Assembly: GCA_039621445.1 (NCBI GenBank)
Contig: CP154957.1
Span: 37,852,654-37,916,653 of the forward strand
DNA length: 64,000 nucleotides
Source: Euglena gracilis
Taxonomy: Eukaryota > Euglenida > Euglenophyceae > Euglenales
Reading direction: 5' to 3'
Part shown: piece by piece, positions 43,180 through 52,380 of the stretch
Layout of the letters: each line of letters begins with the position of its first letter
Position numbering within the stretch: the stretch's first letter is position 1
Translations under genes and position numbers: made by a program
Notes under the pieces: generated by a model
What the model was told of the DNA's origin: nothing
The model's input: only the letters and a program-made list of their open reading frames with translations
The model's database searches: none

Positions 43180-43599
43180 TGTGTACCAGGCAGCATGAAC
43201 ATGGCACTGTGCATAGCAGCAGATTGCAAAATGTACAATGTCATGCCAGATAGTACTATTCCATGTTCTGCAATACAAATTGCAGAATTAGGAATAGCCT
43301 ATCCTATCTCGGATCTGCCTTCTCTTTTCACAGGTGGTATTATTGCTTTTTTTTGTGTTCCACAAGCCCAAAAGGGCAAATCAAAGATTTGAAGATTTGA
43401 ACTCCGATAGGAGATCACAACTGGAACTGAAGTTCCAAAATACCAACTGGTTTGCCTTGTGCTCTGCATAAGCTCAAAGGCAATAAAAACTAATAGTTAA
43501 GTGAAAGACTTTCTTTTTTGTTACTCTCCTGGTTCTGTTCCCACGGGAGGGTGTAAGTAGGCCGACAGGCAGTGGGAATAGAGTCAGGGGACGTACACT
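43180..43599 (+). repeat. 3' LTR (420 bp)
   Basis: Intact copy; begins TGTGTACC, ends GTACACT, followed by the target duplication AGTGA. Confidence 0.95.
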
Positions 43600-43604
43600 A
43601 GTGA

Positions 43605-43669
43605 GCAATTTGACCAACCGATCTCCCACCCCATCCCTCCAAACAAAAACAAAAAAAACCACAAGCACA

Positions 43670-43708
<39 letters not shown>

Positions 43709-44344
43709 AGCCACCACGCCCCCCGCCTCTCACCCCCAACGCACCTCACACAACATCTGCCAAGCTTCCCCTCGCCCCTCCGTCTTACCTGCTACCAAGG
43801 CCGCTCGTCTTTACACTCCCTCACCTGTACCTCGGACTGGCCGCTGATTCCGCTTCTGTATATAGCCCTACCCCTGAACACTCAAATCCAGTAGGCTGTG
43901 CCACTGGTCGGTGGACTCGGCTCGCCCCACCTCACCCTTCTGCGCATTAAAGTGACGACAATTAAAGTGATCGCGCATTAATTGGCAAACCAGTAAAAGC
44001 ACTTCAAAAAAATTCTCCCAAACGTTTTTTCTTCTTCGGTAAAACATGTTTTTTTTAAAAAAAAACATGGTTTTCTCTTTCAAAAAAATATATGCCGTCA
44101 ACCTTTGTTAGGGCTAGGGCTAGGGTTAGGGTTCGACTCTGCTGTTTGGGGGTGGTGGTTTTGGGGGTGGCGAACAAGTACCTCAAAAAAATTAGAAATA
44201 AAAGAAAAAGGATGAGTTTGAAGGTGCATTGGGTAGAACAAGGAGATGGTAATGCAAACAACCCCCTTTTTCCATTTTTTTTACCAAAAAAAAACACTTT
44301 TTTTTGTTGTTGTTTTCAAAAAAAAAAAAAGTCGTAAAAAGGAT
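43605..44344. other. Rest of LINE A 3' region, (CA)n and T/A hairpins
   Basis: C-rich sequence continuing LINE A's 3' part, with a (CA)n tract at 43664-43708. An ATTAAAGTGA direct repeat (43949 and 43964) may mark its 3' tail. Hairpins of T and A runs sit at 44040-44095 and 44280-44335. Confidence 0.5.
44107..44133. repeat. Short telomere-like TTAGGG/CTAGGG repeats
   Basis: Four units, GGGCTAGGGCTAGGGTTAGG. Confidence 0.8.
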
Positions 44345-45372
44345 CAGCATATATTGGTTGTCCCTGGGGTACTGGCATTGTGCCCCACAGCGTGGCCCAT
44401 CATCATCTGGTACTTCCACCAGGGTAGGTCCTGAACCACTGTCCCTGAGGGTTCCACATACCCCCCCCCCATATTGTCCCAACCAGCTTCCCACTGGGAC
44501 CCCAAATGGACAATATGGGGGGGGGACAATACCTATTGGTATGGGGGTACCAAAGGAAATTTCATTGGCCGAGCCCAAAAAACCTCCCGTCGGCCGGGCC
44601 GAGGGACAATATGGGGGGGGGACAATATGGGGGGGGGGTTGTATACAGGCTGGGGTGCCACATACATCAGGCCTTGTGCAGGCATCATCTGGCTCTGGCC
44701 TGGCAGTGCTGCAGCTTGTCCTGTCCTGTGAGACCTGCTGTTGCTGCAGCTGCTGACGTATACATCACAGAATGGGGGTGGGGTAACTGATATCCTGTGG
44801 CGGATGCTGCAGCTGCAATGTACAAACTGGGAGAAGTCTGTGGCAATTGATAAAGGGTGGTCCATGGAATAACCCCAGATGGCAATTGAGCATTGTCTGT
44901 CCTTCTCTGTGCAGGGTAATCTCTCTCCTTCCCATACTCCTGCTGCTGCAGGGTTCTTCTCAGGGCAGGGTATTCTCTCTCCTGCTGCTCATACTCCATA
45001 CTCCTGCTGCTGCTGCAGAGATCTTCTCTGTGCAGAACAATCTCTGATCTGTCTATCCTGATCAGTCCTCCTCCAGTCTGGAGGGAAATCAGCTGCACTC
45101 CTCCTGTCCAGAGGGTTACCACACGCTGTCTTTCTCTCAGGGCTCCTGCTGCGACTTCTTGTCTGTCTTTCCCACTACTCAGCTCTTCTTTTCCTGTCAG
45201 CCTCCTTCCGTTCCCAGCGTAGGTGACAACGACGTTCCGGACTCACATACGAAGATCCCCACCTGCACTTGAGGTAGTTCCAATACTCCTCTGCTTCTAG
45301 GAAACCTTCTCCTTCATCCTCTTCTCTGCTGTCCCTGCTCCAACGCCTTCTCATAGATTGGAGCTGGGGTCC
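44345..45372 (-). pseudogene. Possible host gene fragment, Q/Y/P-rich, MITE-interrupted
   Basis: The minus strand, from about 45350, reads a charged region (SREEDEGEGFLEAEEYWNYL) to a stop, then in another frame arginine-rich repeats (EREYPALRRTLQQQEYGK, ERDYPAQRRT) and a low-complexity tail (YQLPQTSPSLYIAAAA, then MMPAQGLMYVAPQPVYNP in a third frame). The repeated unit YPAxRRT also has a relative upstream in the other frame (CSAQRRSLQQQQEYG), which supports past coding. A MITE (44461-44639) interrupts it; after it, MWNPQGQWFRTYPGG could continue. Composition recalls RNA-binding or scaffold proteins, but I do not recognise the family. Confidence 0.35.
44461..44639. mobile_element. GGACAATATGGGG MITE, copy 2 (complete)
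   Basis: Left end: C run plus ATATTGTCC; right end: GGACAATATGG plus G run. Interior as in 27507-27667. No clean target duplication seen. Confidence 0.85.
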
Positions 45373-45392
45373 CCACGGCCAGCCAGATACCA

Positions 45393-45555
45393 CCCCCCCC
45401 TTTATTGTCCCCCCCCCCCTTTATTGTCCCTGGGCCCCGGCCGACGGGGGTTTTTTTTGGCCCGGCCAATGAAATTCCTTTGGTACCCCTTTATTGTCCC
45501 CCCCCCTTTATTGTCCGGTCGGGCGCAGGTCGGTGGGACAATAAAGGGGGGGGGG
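45393..45555. mobile_element. GGACAATAAAGGGG MITE, copy 3
   Basis: 163 bp, inverse orientation, core TTTATTGTCC instead of ATATTGTCC. The target duplication is TACCA (45388-45392; 45556-45560), inserted into a GGCTGGC/GGAGGAGG repeat. Confidence 0.88.
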
Positions 45556-45569
45556 GTACCAGCCAGACC

Positions 45570-45690
45570 TCCTCCTCCTCTTTTTTCACCACCCACCAGC
45601 CAGACCTCCTCCTCCTCTTTTCTCCCAGCCACCAACCACGGCCAGCCGCGGCTGGCCGTGGCTGGCCGCGGCTGCAGCGCCTCCTCCTCT
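45570..45690. repeat. CCAGACCTCCTCC / GGCTGGCCGC repeats
   Basis: Inverse-orientation member of the family at 20474-20760 and 29862-30030. Confidence 0.85.
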
Positions 45691-46193
45691 TTTTTTTAGT
45701 GGCTTCAAAAATTATATAGGGCGAAGACCGCACGACGCAACCTCATCGATTTTTATTACGCTCGACGGCTGCGCTCGCCAGGTTTAATCACAACATCCAC
45801 CCCGGCGGATGAGCAGTAGTAACCGGGGTCCACGGCACCAGATGTGCTGCGCAAGAAGTGCTGCGCAAGACGAGACTACTTATTTTTCGGGTGGATGAAC
45901 ATTTCTTCGACATATTTGACGGCAGCACCATATGACTGCGCCGGAAGAACCGGAAAGGGGGGGTTAGTCGACCCCCCAACGCCCACCACAACATTTTCAC
46001 CAATTTCGGGGAAACGGGGAATTTGGCCAGAAAAGTTTTTCGAAAAATAAAAACCAAAAACACGTGATTTTTGATGGAAAAAAACTTTTTTTTCACAATA
46101 AATCTCAAAAATTTCCGTCCTAAAAACTCATACTTTTGAGGGGGGGGGGTGAACTAAACGAAGGTCAAAAAAGTAAACAAACTTTTGGCACAG

Positions 46194-46859
46194 TCAAATT
46201 TTACTGACATTTTTCTCGTTGAACAACACATATTTTGCCAAAAAAAAAAACGCAAACAAAAAGCTTTTCTGCCCCCCCTTTCCAAGAGAATGGCACCCAA
46301 ACAACTCCTTCCTGAGAGAATCCTGTGGCCCAAAACTGGCCACCACATCTAGCCCAAAACTGGATAGAACAACTGGCCCAAAACTGGCCACCACATCTGG
46401 CCCCCCAAAAAAAACCACGACATTGCAAAAAATGTGAAATGCAAAATTTTGGGCCGTTTGCCAGATTGAAAAACTTCTCCCCCAATTTTTTGGTTTCCAA
46501 GAACATTTGTCGAACAGCAAATAAAGAAGGCAAGAAACAAAGATGGAAGTTTCAGAAGAAAACCAGCATCTAAGGACAAAATGTCTGTGAAATCTGTCTT
46601 CAGAATTGAAACTTGTGATGCAAGTAGCAAGTACCAAGCAGAAAACAAATAGACCCACCAAGGGCCTGTCACCGTGTTGCAGGCAGGCCTCTGCCCGATC
46701 GAATGTGGATTTGTTCAGAGCAAAGGCCTGAGTGGCCTGCATGTGGTGACGTTGGCCCTCTTTCCACAAAGTAATAATAAGTTCCTGTATTTTCACTTCA
46801 CCATGTACTTTCATCATAATTATCCAACACCGCTTCCACCCGTAACGGCATTGTGACAC
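46194..46859 (-). CDS. Repeat-borne small frame, unknown function (copy d)
   Basis: 221 codons overlapping the same frame as 21014-21607, with one added in-frame codon (ELIIT against ELIT) and scattered substitutions. It contains the same two hydrophobic stretches. The start shown is not an ATG; the first conserved part is KIQELI. Function unknown and coding status doubtful. Confidence 0.2.
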   Translation of the reverse strand: MSQCRYGWKRCWIIMMKVHGEVKIQELIITLWKEGQRHHMQATQAFALNKSTFDRAEACLQHGDRPLVGLFVFCLVLATCITSFNSEDRFHRHFVLRCWFSSETSIFVSCLLYLLFDKCSWKPKNWGRSFSIWQTAQNFAFHIFCNVVVFFGGPDVVASFGPVVLSSFGLDVVASFGPQDSLRKELFGCHSLGKGGQKSFLFAFFFLAKYVLFNEKNVSKI

Positions 46860-46950
46860 TGAAGGAGAAGGATTGGGAATGCAAGCATTTTTTTTGCATG
46901 TGGGTGATTCATAATTTCTTCAAAAAAGACATTTTCCAGTGAGGAAAACT

Positions 46951-47021
46951 TGCACACAGCGGGGTTTGAACCCGCGACCTTACAGTTTCATACTACATGC
47001 TGCACCAACTATATTGTGTGC
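46951..47021 (-). other. tRNA-derived sequence (relic or SINE-like head)
   Basis: 71 nt. The acceptor arms GCACACA and TGTGTGC pair perfectly and are followed by A. The T arm is ideal (GCGGG, TTCAAAC, CCCGC) and includes a B box. The A-box-like AGTTGGT is present, but the D stem is about 2 nt short, and the anticodon stem has two wobble pairs with A instead of T at position 33. I therefore read it as a decayed tRNA or the promoter head of a SINE-like repeat. Confidence 0.5.
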
Positions 47022-47105
47022 ACAATACACCTCTCAATATCAAAAGAGGAAAAGGACTAGTCCATCAAATGAAGCGGAAGACAGTTTGACATAACACCAA
47101 ATTTT

Positions 47106-48057
47106 GAAAAAAATACTACATTTTGAATGTTGTCAAAGGCAAATTTCTGTTCTGGTTAATGTGGTGCATGGGGCAAATCAAAGATCCCGAAGAAAAAGTT
47201 GCGCTGAGCACCCAGAATCAGGACTTGCCCAGTTCGCGACAAAAACGAAAAAAATTTCCACCGCGGCCAGCCAGACCTCCTCCTCCTCTTTCAGATCCTC
47301 AACACAGAATCCAGCCAGACCTCCTCCTCCCCTAAATCCCCCAGCCAGCCGTGGCTGGCCATGGCTGGCCAGACCTCCTCCTTTTTTTTGCCAGCCAGCC
47401 AGCCGCGGCCAGCTGCGGCTAGCCAGATACCCCAGCTCCAAGCCAAGGCACAGTGCCTGGGATCTGAAGACATGCAGTACCCGGCAATGGCATACCAACC
47501 GTACAATCTGGATTAAGCAAAGAAACGGGATTTGTTTGACACGCGAAACACCAGTCCAAAAATTCAATTGAAGACCAAAAGTGCCACTGAAGAAAGACAT
47601 GATAAACAAACACAGGCAAACGCCGGAGACATAAAAGGAAGGCAGCAAGAAGTCTCCAGACGTCTGCTTCACCGAGAGTGGCCACAACAAAACTCCCTTG
47701 CCCTCCCTGAGCGACCCAAGAAGGGATCTAGGGATGCAGCAAGAAGTGATATACAAAAGTACTGTTCAACACATATACAAAAAGAACGAAAAGGGCGAGG
47801 ACAGGGAACAAGGGCTGCTCAAAGATGTCGTGTACAAAGATCTCACACAAGTCAAAAATTGGGTTCATTTTGGAATTCCTCGAAAGAAAGGCGAGGACAA
47901 GGAACAAGGACTGCTCAAAAGATGTGTTGTACAAAGATCTCACACAATGCCCAACCACCGGTACTCAACTTGTGGGACCCGAAGATGTCCAAAAGTCCAA
48001 AAGTCGAGGACATGGGACAAGGACTCTCTCTCACCCTCGCACCACACATGTACCATG
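47106..48057. other. No firm gene; duplicated 70-80-bp block
   Basis: 47270-47430 belongs to the CCTCCTCC/GGCTGGCC family. 47785-47955 contains two copies of a block (GGGCGAGGACAGGGAACAAG and GGCGAGGACAAGGAACAAGG, each followed by GTACAAAGATCTCACACAA). Long Lys/Glu/Gln-rich frames there are unrecognised. Confidence 0.45.
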
Positions 48058-48249
48058 CCCCCCCCCCCTTTATGTACCTCCCCCCGGGAGGCCAAAACCG
48101 GGCAGGAGGTACATAATGGGGGGGAGGTACACAATGGGGGGGGGAGTTTTTCTTTGGCGGGACATGGGAGAAGGTGGTGCTACCCCCCCCCATTGTGTAC
48201 CTCCCCCCCCCAGGGGGTACACAATGGGGGGGGTACACAATGGGGGGGG
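48058..48249. mobile_element. 192-bp MITE with CATTGTGTACC cores
   Basis: Ends in C run plus TTTATGTACC and GGTACACAATGG plus G run, with extra internal copies of the core. The target duplication is CATG (48054-48057; 48250-48253). Confidence 0.85.
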
Positions 48250-48277
48250 CATGGTACTTCACAAGAAAGAGCGTGTC

Positions 48278-48530
48278 CTAGCGCGAGAGTGGTCCTAGCG
48301 CCACCATGGTCCCCATCCCTGCGTTCACTGCAACAACTTTGTACGCCTTGTGAGTGTAAAATATCTCACCCACCATGGACTTCGGCTTCAGTGTCTGAAG
48401 GTTAAACAGAGCATCCTGGACGGCATTGTGTCTGTTGGCGAAGTAGTTCCGGATGCAGCACATCTCATGGTCGCCGTGCACGTCAGTGAGCAGCCCGCGC
48501 ATGTCGCGGCATGAAACCGGCATCTGGGGG
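48278..48530 (-). pseudogene. LINE C: fragment of non-LTR endonuclease region
   Basis: About 80 codons align with LINE A and B around their zinc knuckle: VHGDHEMCCIRNYFANRH then NAVQDALFNLQ, against GDHLICCPRNNFTSRH then TAVQDAIF. One of the paired cysteines is replaced by Met (CRDM). Truncated on both sides. Confidence 0.65.
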
Positions 48531-48654
48531 ACCCAAAAATAAAAAGTGCCAAAAAGTGTCCAAAAGGGTTTGTAGGCAGGTGGCAATCATATTTGAGCAG
48601 TTTTTGGGTGGTCTTGGGCCAAAAATTTGGGGGTTTTGAAGAAAAATTTCCTTT

Positions 48655-48800
48655 TGGCTAATTTTGGAGAATTTCTGAAATAGAATACCACGCAGTATGG
48701 CAGAAATCTAAGGCCATCTGCTGAAAGCACTTGAGAAGAGCTTTCGATCGATGGGCAACATCGCAGCTGAAAAGTGGAATTTCACATATGCAAATGGGGG
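48655..48800. repeat. GAGCTTTCGATCGA dispersed repeat
   Basis: Shares ATAGAATACC, CTGAAAGCACTTGAGAAG and GAGCTTTCGATCGATGGGC with 26440-26545 and 26730-26840, and more distantly 53540-53640 and 59720-59820. Confidence 0.7.
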
Positions 48801-49003
48801 TTGAAAAATGCGGAAAATTGCGATCGCTGATTTTCATAACTGACGTTTTTTTTGTTTTTTTATAAAAAAACTTTTTTTGTTTTTTTATTAAAAAATGGGC
48901 AAAAAAACGGCAAAAAAAACAAAAGGGAAAATGAGGGGGGGGGTGGGGACGCTGGGGGGACGCGGGGGGGGACGCGGGGAGGGGGGACGCGGGGGGTCCT
49001 AGG

Positions 49004-50179
49004 CGGTAGACTGGGGGGGGGGGGTCCTGGGTGGTCGGCCGACTAGTCGGCCGACCACCCAATTGGTCGGCCGACCACCCAATTGGTCGGCCGACCACCC
49101 AATTGGTCGGCCGACTAGGCCTGGTCGGCAGCTAGTCGGCGAGACGGGGGGGGGGGGGGCCTGGGTGGTCGGCGGACTAGTCGGCCGACCACCCACTCTA
49201 ATGTAGTTACGGGCCAGTCTCGCCGACTTTTTATGAAGAAAATTGTATGCAAACTAGTCGGTGGCTAGTCGGTGGGCATAAAAATGGTCTGTGGCGGGTC
49301 CAAACCACCCGGAAATGGTCCGGATGGGGCCAAATAAGTGCCTTACACCAACAGGAACACCCTCAGATGGAAATCTTTGGTCGGTGGGGGGTCGGTGGGC
49401 CCTTGATGAGGTCCGGAGGGGTAAAAAACCAATGACGAAACAGGGATTACATGAAAATCTTTTAGAAATGCAAGCATTCTGCATCAGGACAGGCTGAAAA
49501 CTCCCCCCTCCACCCCCACCCGAGCCCAGATAACAAAATCCCTTCTATGTTGGCAACATACTTGGGGGCTAAGTCGTTTTTGTGGCTCACTTTGGCATAG
49601 GCGGGGGGGGCTCCGCCCACCCCCGCCCCCCCCCCTCAAATAACAAAATCCCTTCTATGTTGGCAACATACTCCGGGGCTAAGTCTTTTTTGTGGCTCAC
49701 TTTGGCATAGGCGGGGGGGGCTCCGCCCCCCCCCGCACCCCCCCCCTCAAAAAACAAAATCCCTTCTATGTTGGCAATATACTTGGAGGGCTAAGTCCTT
49801 TTGTGCAAAATTTGACTCATATTGACTTATATACAACGGATAGAGGTGTTCTTTTGCCAAAAGTGACCCAAAATGGACATTTTCCCCCATTTTTTTTGCA
49901 TATTCACCCCCGATTGGGTTCTGGAGCCATTTGGGTGGGTTTTGACTGGTTTTGGGGTGATTTGGACAAAATTTTTTCTCAGGGGGGGGGGCTTAAAAGT
50001 CGGCGAAACTGGCCCGTAACTACATTAGAGTGGGTGGTCGGCCGACTAGTCGGCCGACCACCCAGGACCCCCCCCCCTGTCTCGCCGACTAGCTGCCGAC
50101 CAGGCCTAGTCGGCCGACCAATTGGGTGGTCGGCCGACTAGTCGGCCGACCACCCAGGACCCCCCCCCCCAGTCTACCG
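49004..50179. mobile_element. Long-TIR element of GGTCGGCCGACC palindromes
   Basis: Inverted ends: 49004-49231 and 49995-50179, beginning CGGTAGACTGG plus G run. Inside each are nested palindromes (GTCGGCCGACTAGTCGGCC), with three ACCACCCAATTGGTCGGCCG units on the left and one on the right. The interior has no gene, but has three tandem copies of about 110-130 bp (49530-49800; ATAACAAAATCCCTTCTATG each). Flanks on both sides contain GACGCGGGG. Non-autonomous, foldback-like. Confidence 0.8.
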
Positions 50180-50309
50180 TTTGCCACTGACGCGGGGGCA
50201 CCACCATTTTTTTTGAATTTTTTTTTTAAAAAATAGCAAAAAATGTGTTTTTTTATAAAAAAATAAATTGGCAAAAAAAGGGTTGTTTTAAAATGCAGTT
50301 CTGAACGGC

Positions 50310-50460
50310 ATTACCATCTACCCTCACCACCCCCTCAAAGTGGCCACCCTCTAGGCTTTGTTGGACCCCAAAATGGCCACTCTGGGGGGGGGTCAGATTT
50401 TGGCCTTCGGCGCCAAAGGCGCCGAAGGGAAATGGCCACTTTGAGGGGGGTAAACCAAAA
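50310..50460. repeat. GGCGCC-hairpin repeat, single copy
   Basis: TACCCTCACC at 50318, AAGTGGCCACCCTC and a CTTCGGCGCCAAAGGCGCCG hairpin; same family as the MITE 25543-25761. Confidence 0.8.
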
Positions 50461-50547
50461 TCTGCCAAAACTTCTATTTCTACTTTTGGGGGTACTTGTT
50501 CGCCGTGTGCATCCCCAAAACCACGACCCCCAAACGGCAGATTCAAA

Positions 50548-50576
50548 CCCTAACCCTAATCCTAACCCTAATTAAG
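50548..50576. repeat. Interstitial CCCTAA repeats
   Basis: Four telomere-type units with one TCCTAA variant, just outside the left end of Y4. Confidence 0.85.
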
Positions 50577-50789
50577 GTTGTCGGCTCGTTTTCTTTTAAG
50601 GCTGTGTTTATAGCAACATGGCTTTGGTCAAAGTCTGTGTTTCTAAACACAGACTTTGACGTGCCGAAGTCCGTGTTTACAAACACAGACTTTGACCTAA
50701 GTCTTTGTTTCTAAACACGGACCACGACCAAGAAAACTGTGTTCACAGTATTTGGACCCTGAAACATCCCAATGCTGCAGAAATAAAGG

Positions 50790-51360
50790 ACTTTGGGGGG
50801 GGTGAATTTTTGGGCTTTGGCGCCTTCGGCGCCAAGAGAAAATGGCCCCTTTGAGGGGGGGGGGACAAATTTGCCAAAATGGCCATGGTGAAGGAGGGCA
50901 CACTTGGAGGGGGGGGTCAATTTTTGGGCTTTGGCGCCTTCGGCGCCAAGAGAAAATGGCCACTTTGAGGGGGGGGGAACAAATTTGCCAAAATGGCCAT
51001 TGTGAGGGAGGGGACAGTTTTGGGGGGGGGACAATTTTTGGGCTTTGGCGCCTTCGGCGCCAAGAGAAAATGGCCCCTTTGAGGGTGGGGGGGGCAAATT
51101 TGCCAAAATGGCCATTGTGAGGGAGGGGACACTTGGAGGGGCGGGGTCAATTTTTGGGCTTAGGCGCCAAGAGAAAATGACCACTTTGAGGGGGGGGACA
51201 AATTTGCCAAAACGGCAGGGAGGGGACACTTTGTGGGGGGGGTCAATTTTTGGGCTTAGGCACATTCGGCGCCCCGTAACCACTTTGAGGGGGGGGGGAC
51301 AAATTTGCTAAAAATTTTGACCAGGGGGGCACTTTGAGGGGGGGCGGTGAGGGTGTTTTT
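50790..51360. repeat. Tandem GGCGCC-hairpin array
   Basis: Five units of about 110-135 bp, each with TCAATTTTTGGGCTT, a hairpin GGCGCCTTCGGCGCC (partly lost in the last two), AAAATGGCC and ACAAATTTGCCAAAA, separated by G runs. It ends in GGTGAGGGT at 51350, the inverse of the ACCCTCACC start at 50319. Confidence 0.9.
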
Positions 51361-51361
51361 T

Positions 51362-51528
51362 TCTGTCCCAAGTGGCCTAGAGGGTGGCTCCCCAAAAATA
51401 TCACCATACAAGGTTAGGTTTAGGTAACATCTTTGCTCATCACCTTTTGGGAGCCTACCAAAGAACTCTTGGATCGTGGGTGCAGCACCCAGAGCATTCT
51501 CATCAACGTTGCAAAGTGAAGCACGCAA
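51362..51528 (-). pseudogene. N-terminal fragment of YR-PHD protein (Y4)
   Basis: About 55 codons with APTIQEFFGRL and LTLYGDIFGEPP, aligning to PTPTAFLAKL and DTVLFGDIFSQSVP of Y2. It is cut short by the GGCGCC array. Short, so the match rests on few residues, but the TIR-plus-hairpin setting agrees. Confidence 0.4.
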
Positions 51529-52206
51529 AATGGGGAATGCAAAAGGAAGGAGACGACGTAACTTGTGTCATCTTTCACCTATGTTCCCATGTTTAACGGC
51601 AATGTTAACACTATTTCGAAAGGATTCTAGTTCGGAAGGCCACGGACGGTGGCCAAAAGCTGCCCGGCGGCCACATATTCTTATTCTGAGGTTTAAGACA
51701 AAGAGAGAATGTTGTTTGTGGAGGTGAGAGTAATTTACAATACACAACTTGATATCTGTCACAGGGTAAGAGGGCCGTTGTCGACCTTTTTTGTGTCTCA
51801 TGTGTCTTTTTCCGATCTTTGTCGGTCATAACCCACTCGAGTGGTTGGCGGTGCCTCAAATTACATGGTCCCTGAATGGGCCAGCTTGGTGGGCCAAATC
51901 CTGTTTTGTCTTCTTGCGTGAAGATGAAGTGTTTTCAGACCAGGCTTTTGTGACTCATCGTTTCTGGGTCGGATACAATGAGAATCGTGTGCAATGCAAA
52001 TGCAAGCTGTTTTTTATAGAGCAAGGGTGATGGGCCGGTGATGGGGGGACCGGAGGAGCTGATGAAGTATTCTCAGACCGGTTTTTTGTGTGTCATATGC
52101 TGGATTCTGAGGTTTCCGGCCGTCCCAGAGCTGTGCAGCGGATCCTAATTCAGCTTCGCTTTGTCCCAAAAATCTGTCGTCAGTCTGCCGTCCGTCGTCG
52201 AGGTTG
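51529..52206. other. Y4 interior, no recognisable gene
   Basis: Unassigned sequence between the Y4 fragment and the right TIR. Confidence 0.5.
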
Positions 52207-52261
52207 AGAAACACAGACTTTGACCAAAGCCATGTTGCTTTATAAACACAGCCTTAAATAA

Positions 52262-52380
52262 CTGCGTCTTAAACGCAGACTCTGCCCTGAGTTTGCGTTT
52301 CGAAACGCAGACCCAGGCCGAAGGCCTGAGTCTGCGTTTCGAAACGCAGACTCAGGTCAGAGTCTGCGTTTAAGACACAG
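52262..52380. repeat. Compound palindrome outside Y4
   Basis: Outer arms GTCTTAAACGCAGACTC (from 52266) and its complement (to 52376) enclose further pairs, including a perfect 22-bp palindrome at 52330-52351 (GTCTGCGTTTC/GAAACGCAGAC). The whole 119 bp could fold as one branched hairpin. Confidence 0.9.

Larger units (their letters stand above)
33295..43599 (+). mobile_element. Gag-only LTR retrotransposon inside LINE A
   Basis: Complete element: 420-bp LTRs (TGTGTACC..GTACACT), primer-binding site at 35384, polypurine tract at 43170 and a 5-bp target duplication AGTGA (33290-33294; 43600-43604). The internal region is about 7.8 kb and contains one long Gag-like frame but no reverse transcriptase, integrase or protease. 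The two LTRs are identical by eye, so insertion was recent; LINE B then landed in the 5' LTR. This matches the terminal-repeat retrotransposon with GAG (TR-GAG) type, which must borrow Pol from another element. Confidence 0.9.
45876..47105 (-). repeat. Composite repeat, copy d (inverted)
   Basis: Inverted partner of 20765-21930, about 25 kb apart, with the full tRNA-like head at its 5' end and a short WPKTGQ array (46328-46404). Confidence 0.85.
50596..52256 (-). mobile_element. YR-PHD element Y4 with 48-bp TIRs
   Basis: Ends 50596-50643 and 52207-52256 are inverted copies differing by a 2-nt gap (arm contains AACATGGCTTTGGTCAAAG). The left TIR runs into a perfect 34-bp palindrome (50627-50660) and two more hairpins (GTCTGTGTTT/AAACACGGAC type, to 50722). 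Inside lie a short piece of the YR-PHD protein and a GGCGCC array that has replaced much of the interior. Confidence 0.65.

Noticed and set aside
46951-47021. Functional tRNA gene
   Set aside because: Short D stem, weak anticodon stem and wrong base at position 33; it heads a repeat whose other copy is deleted.
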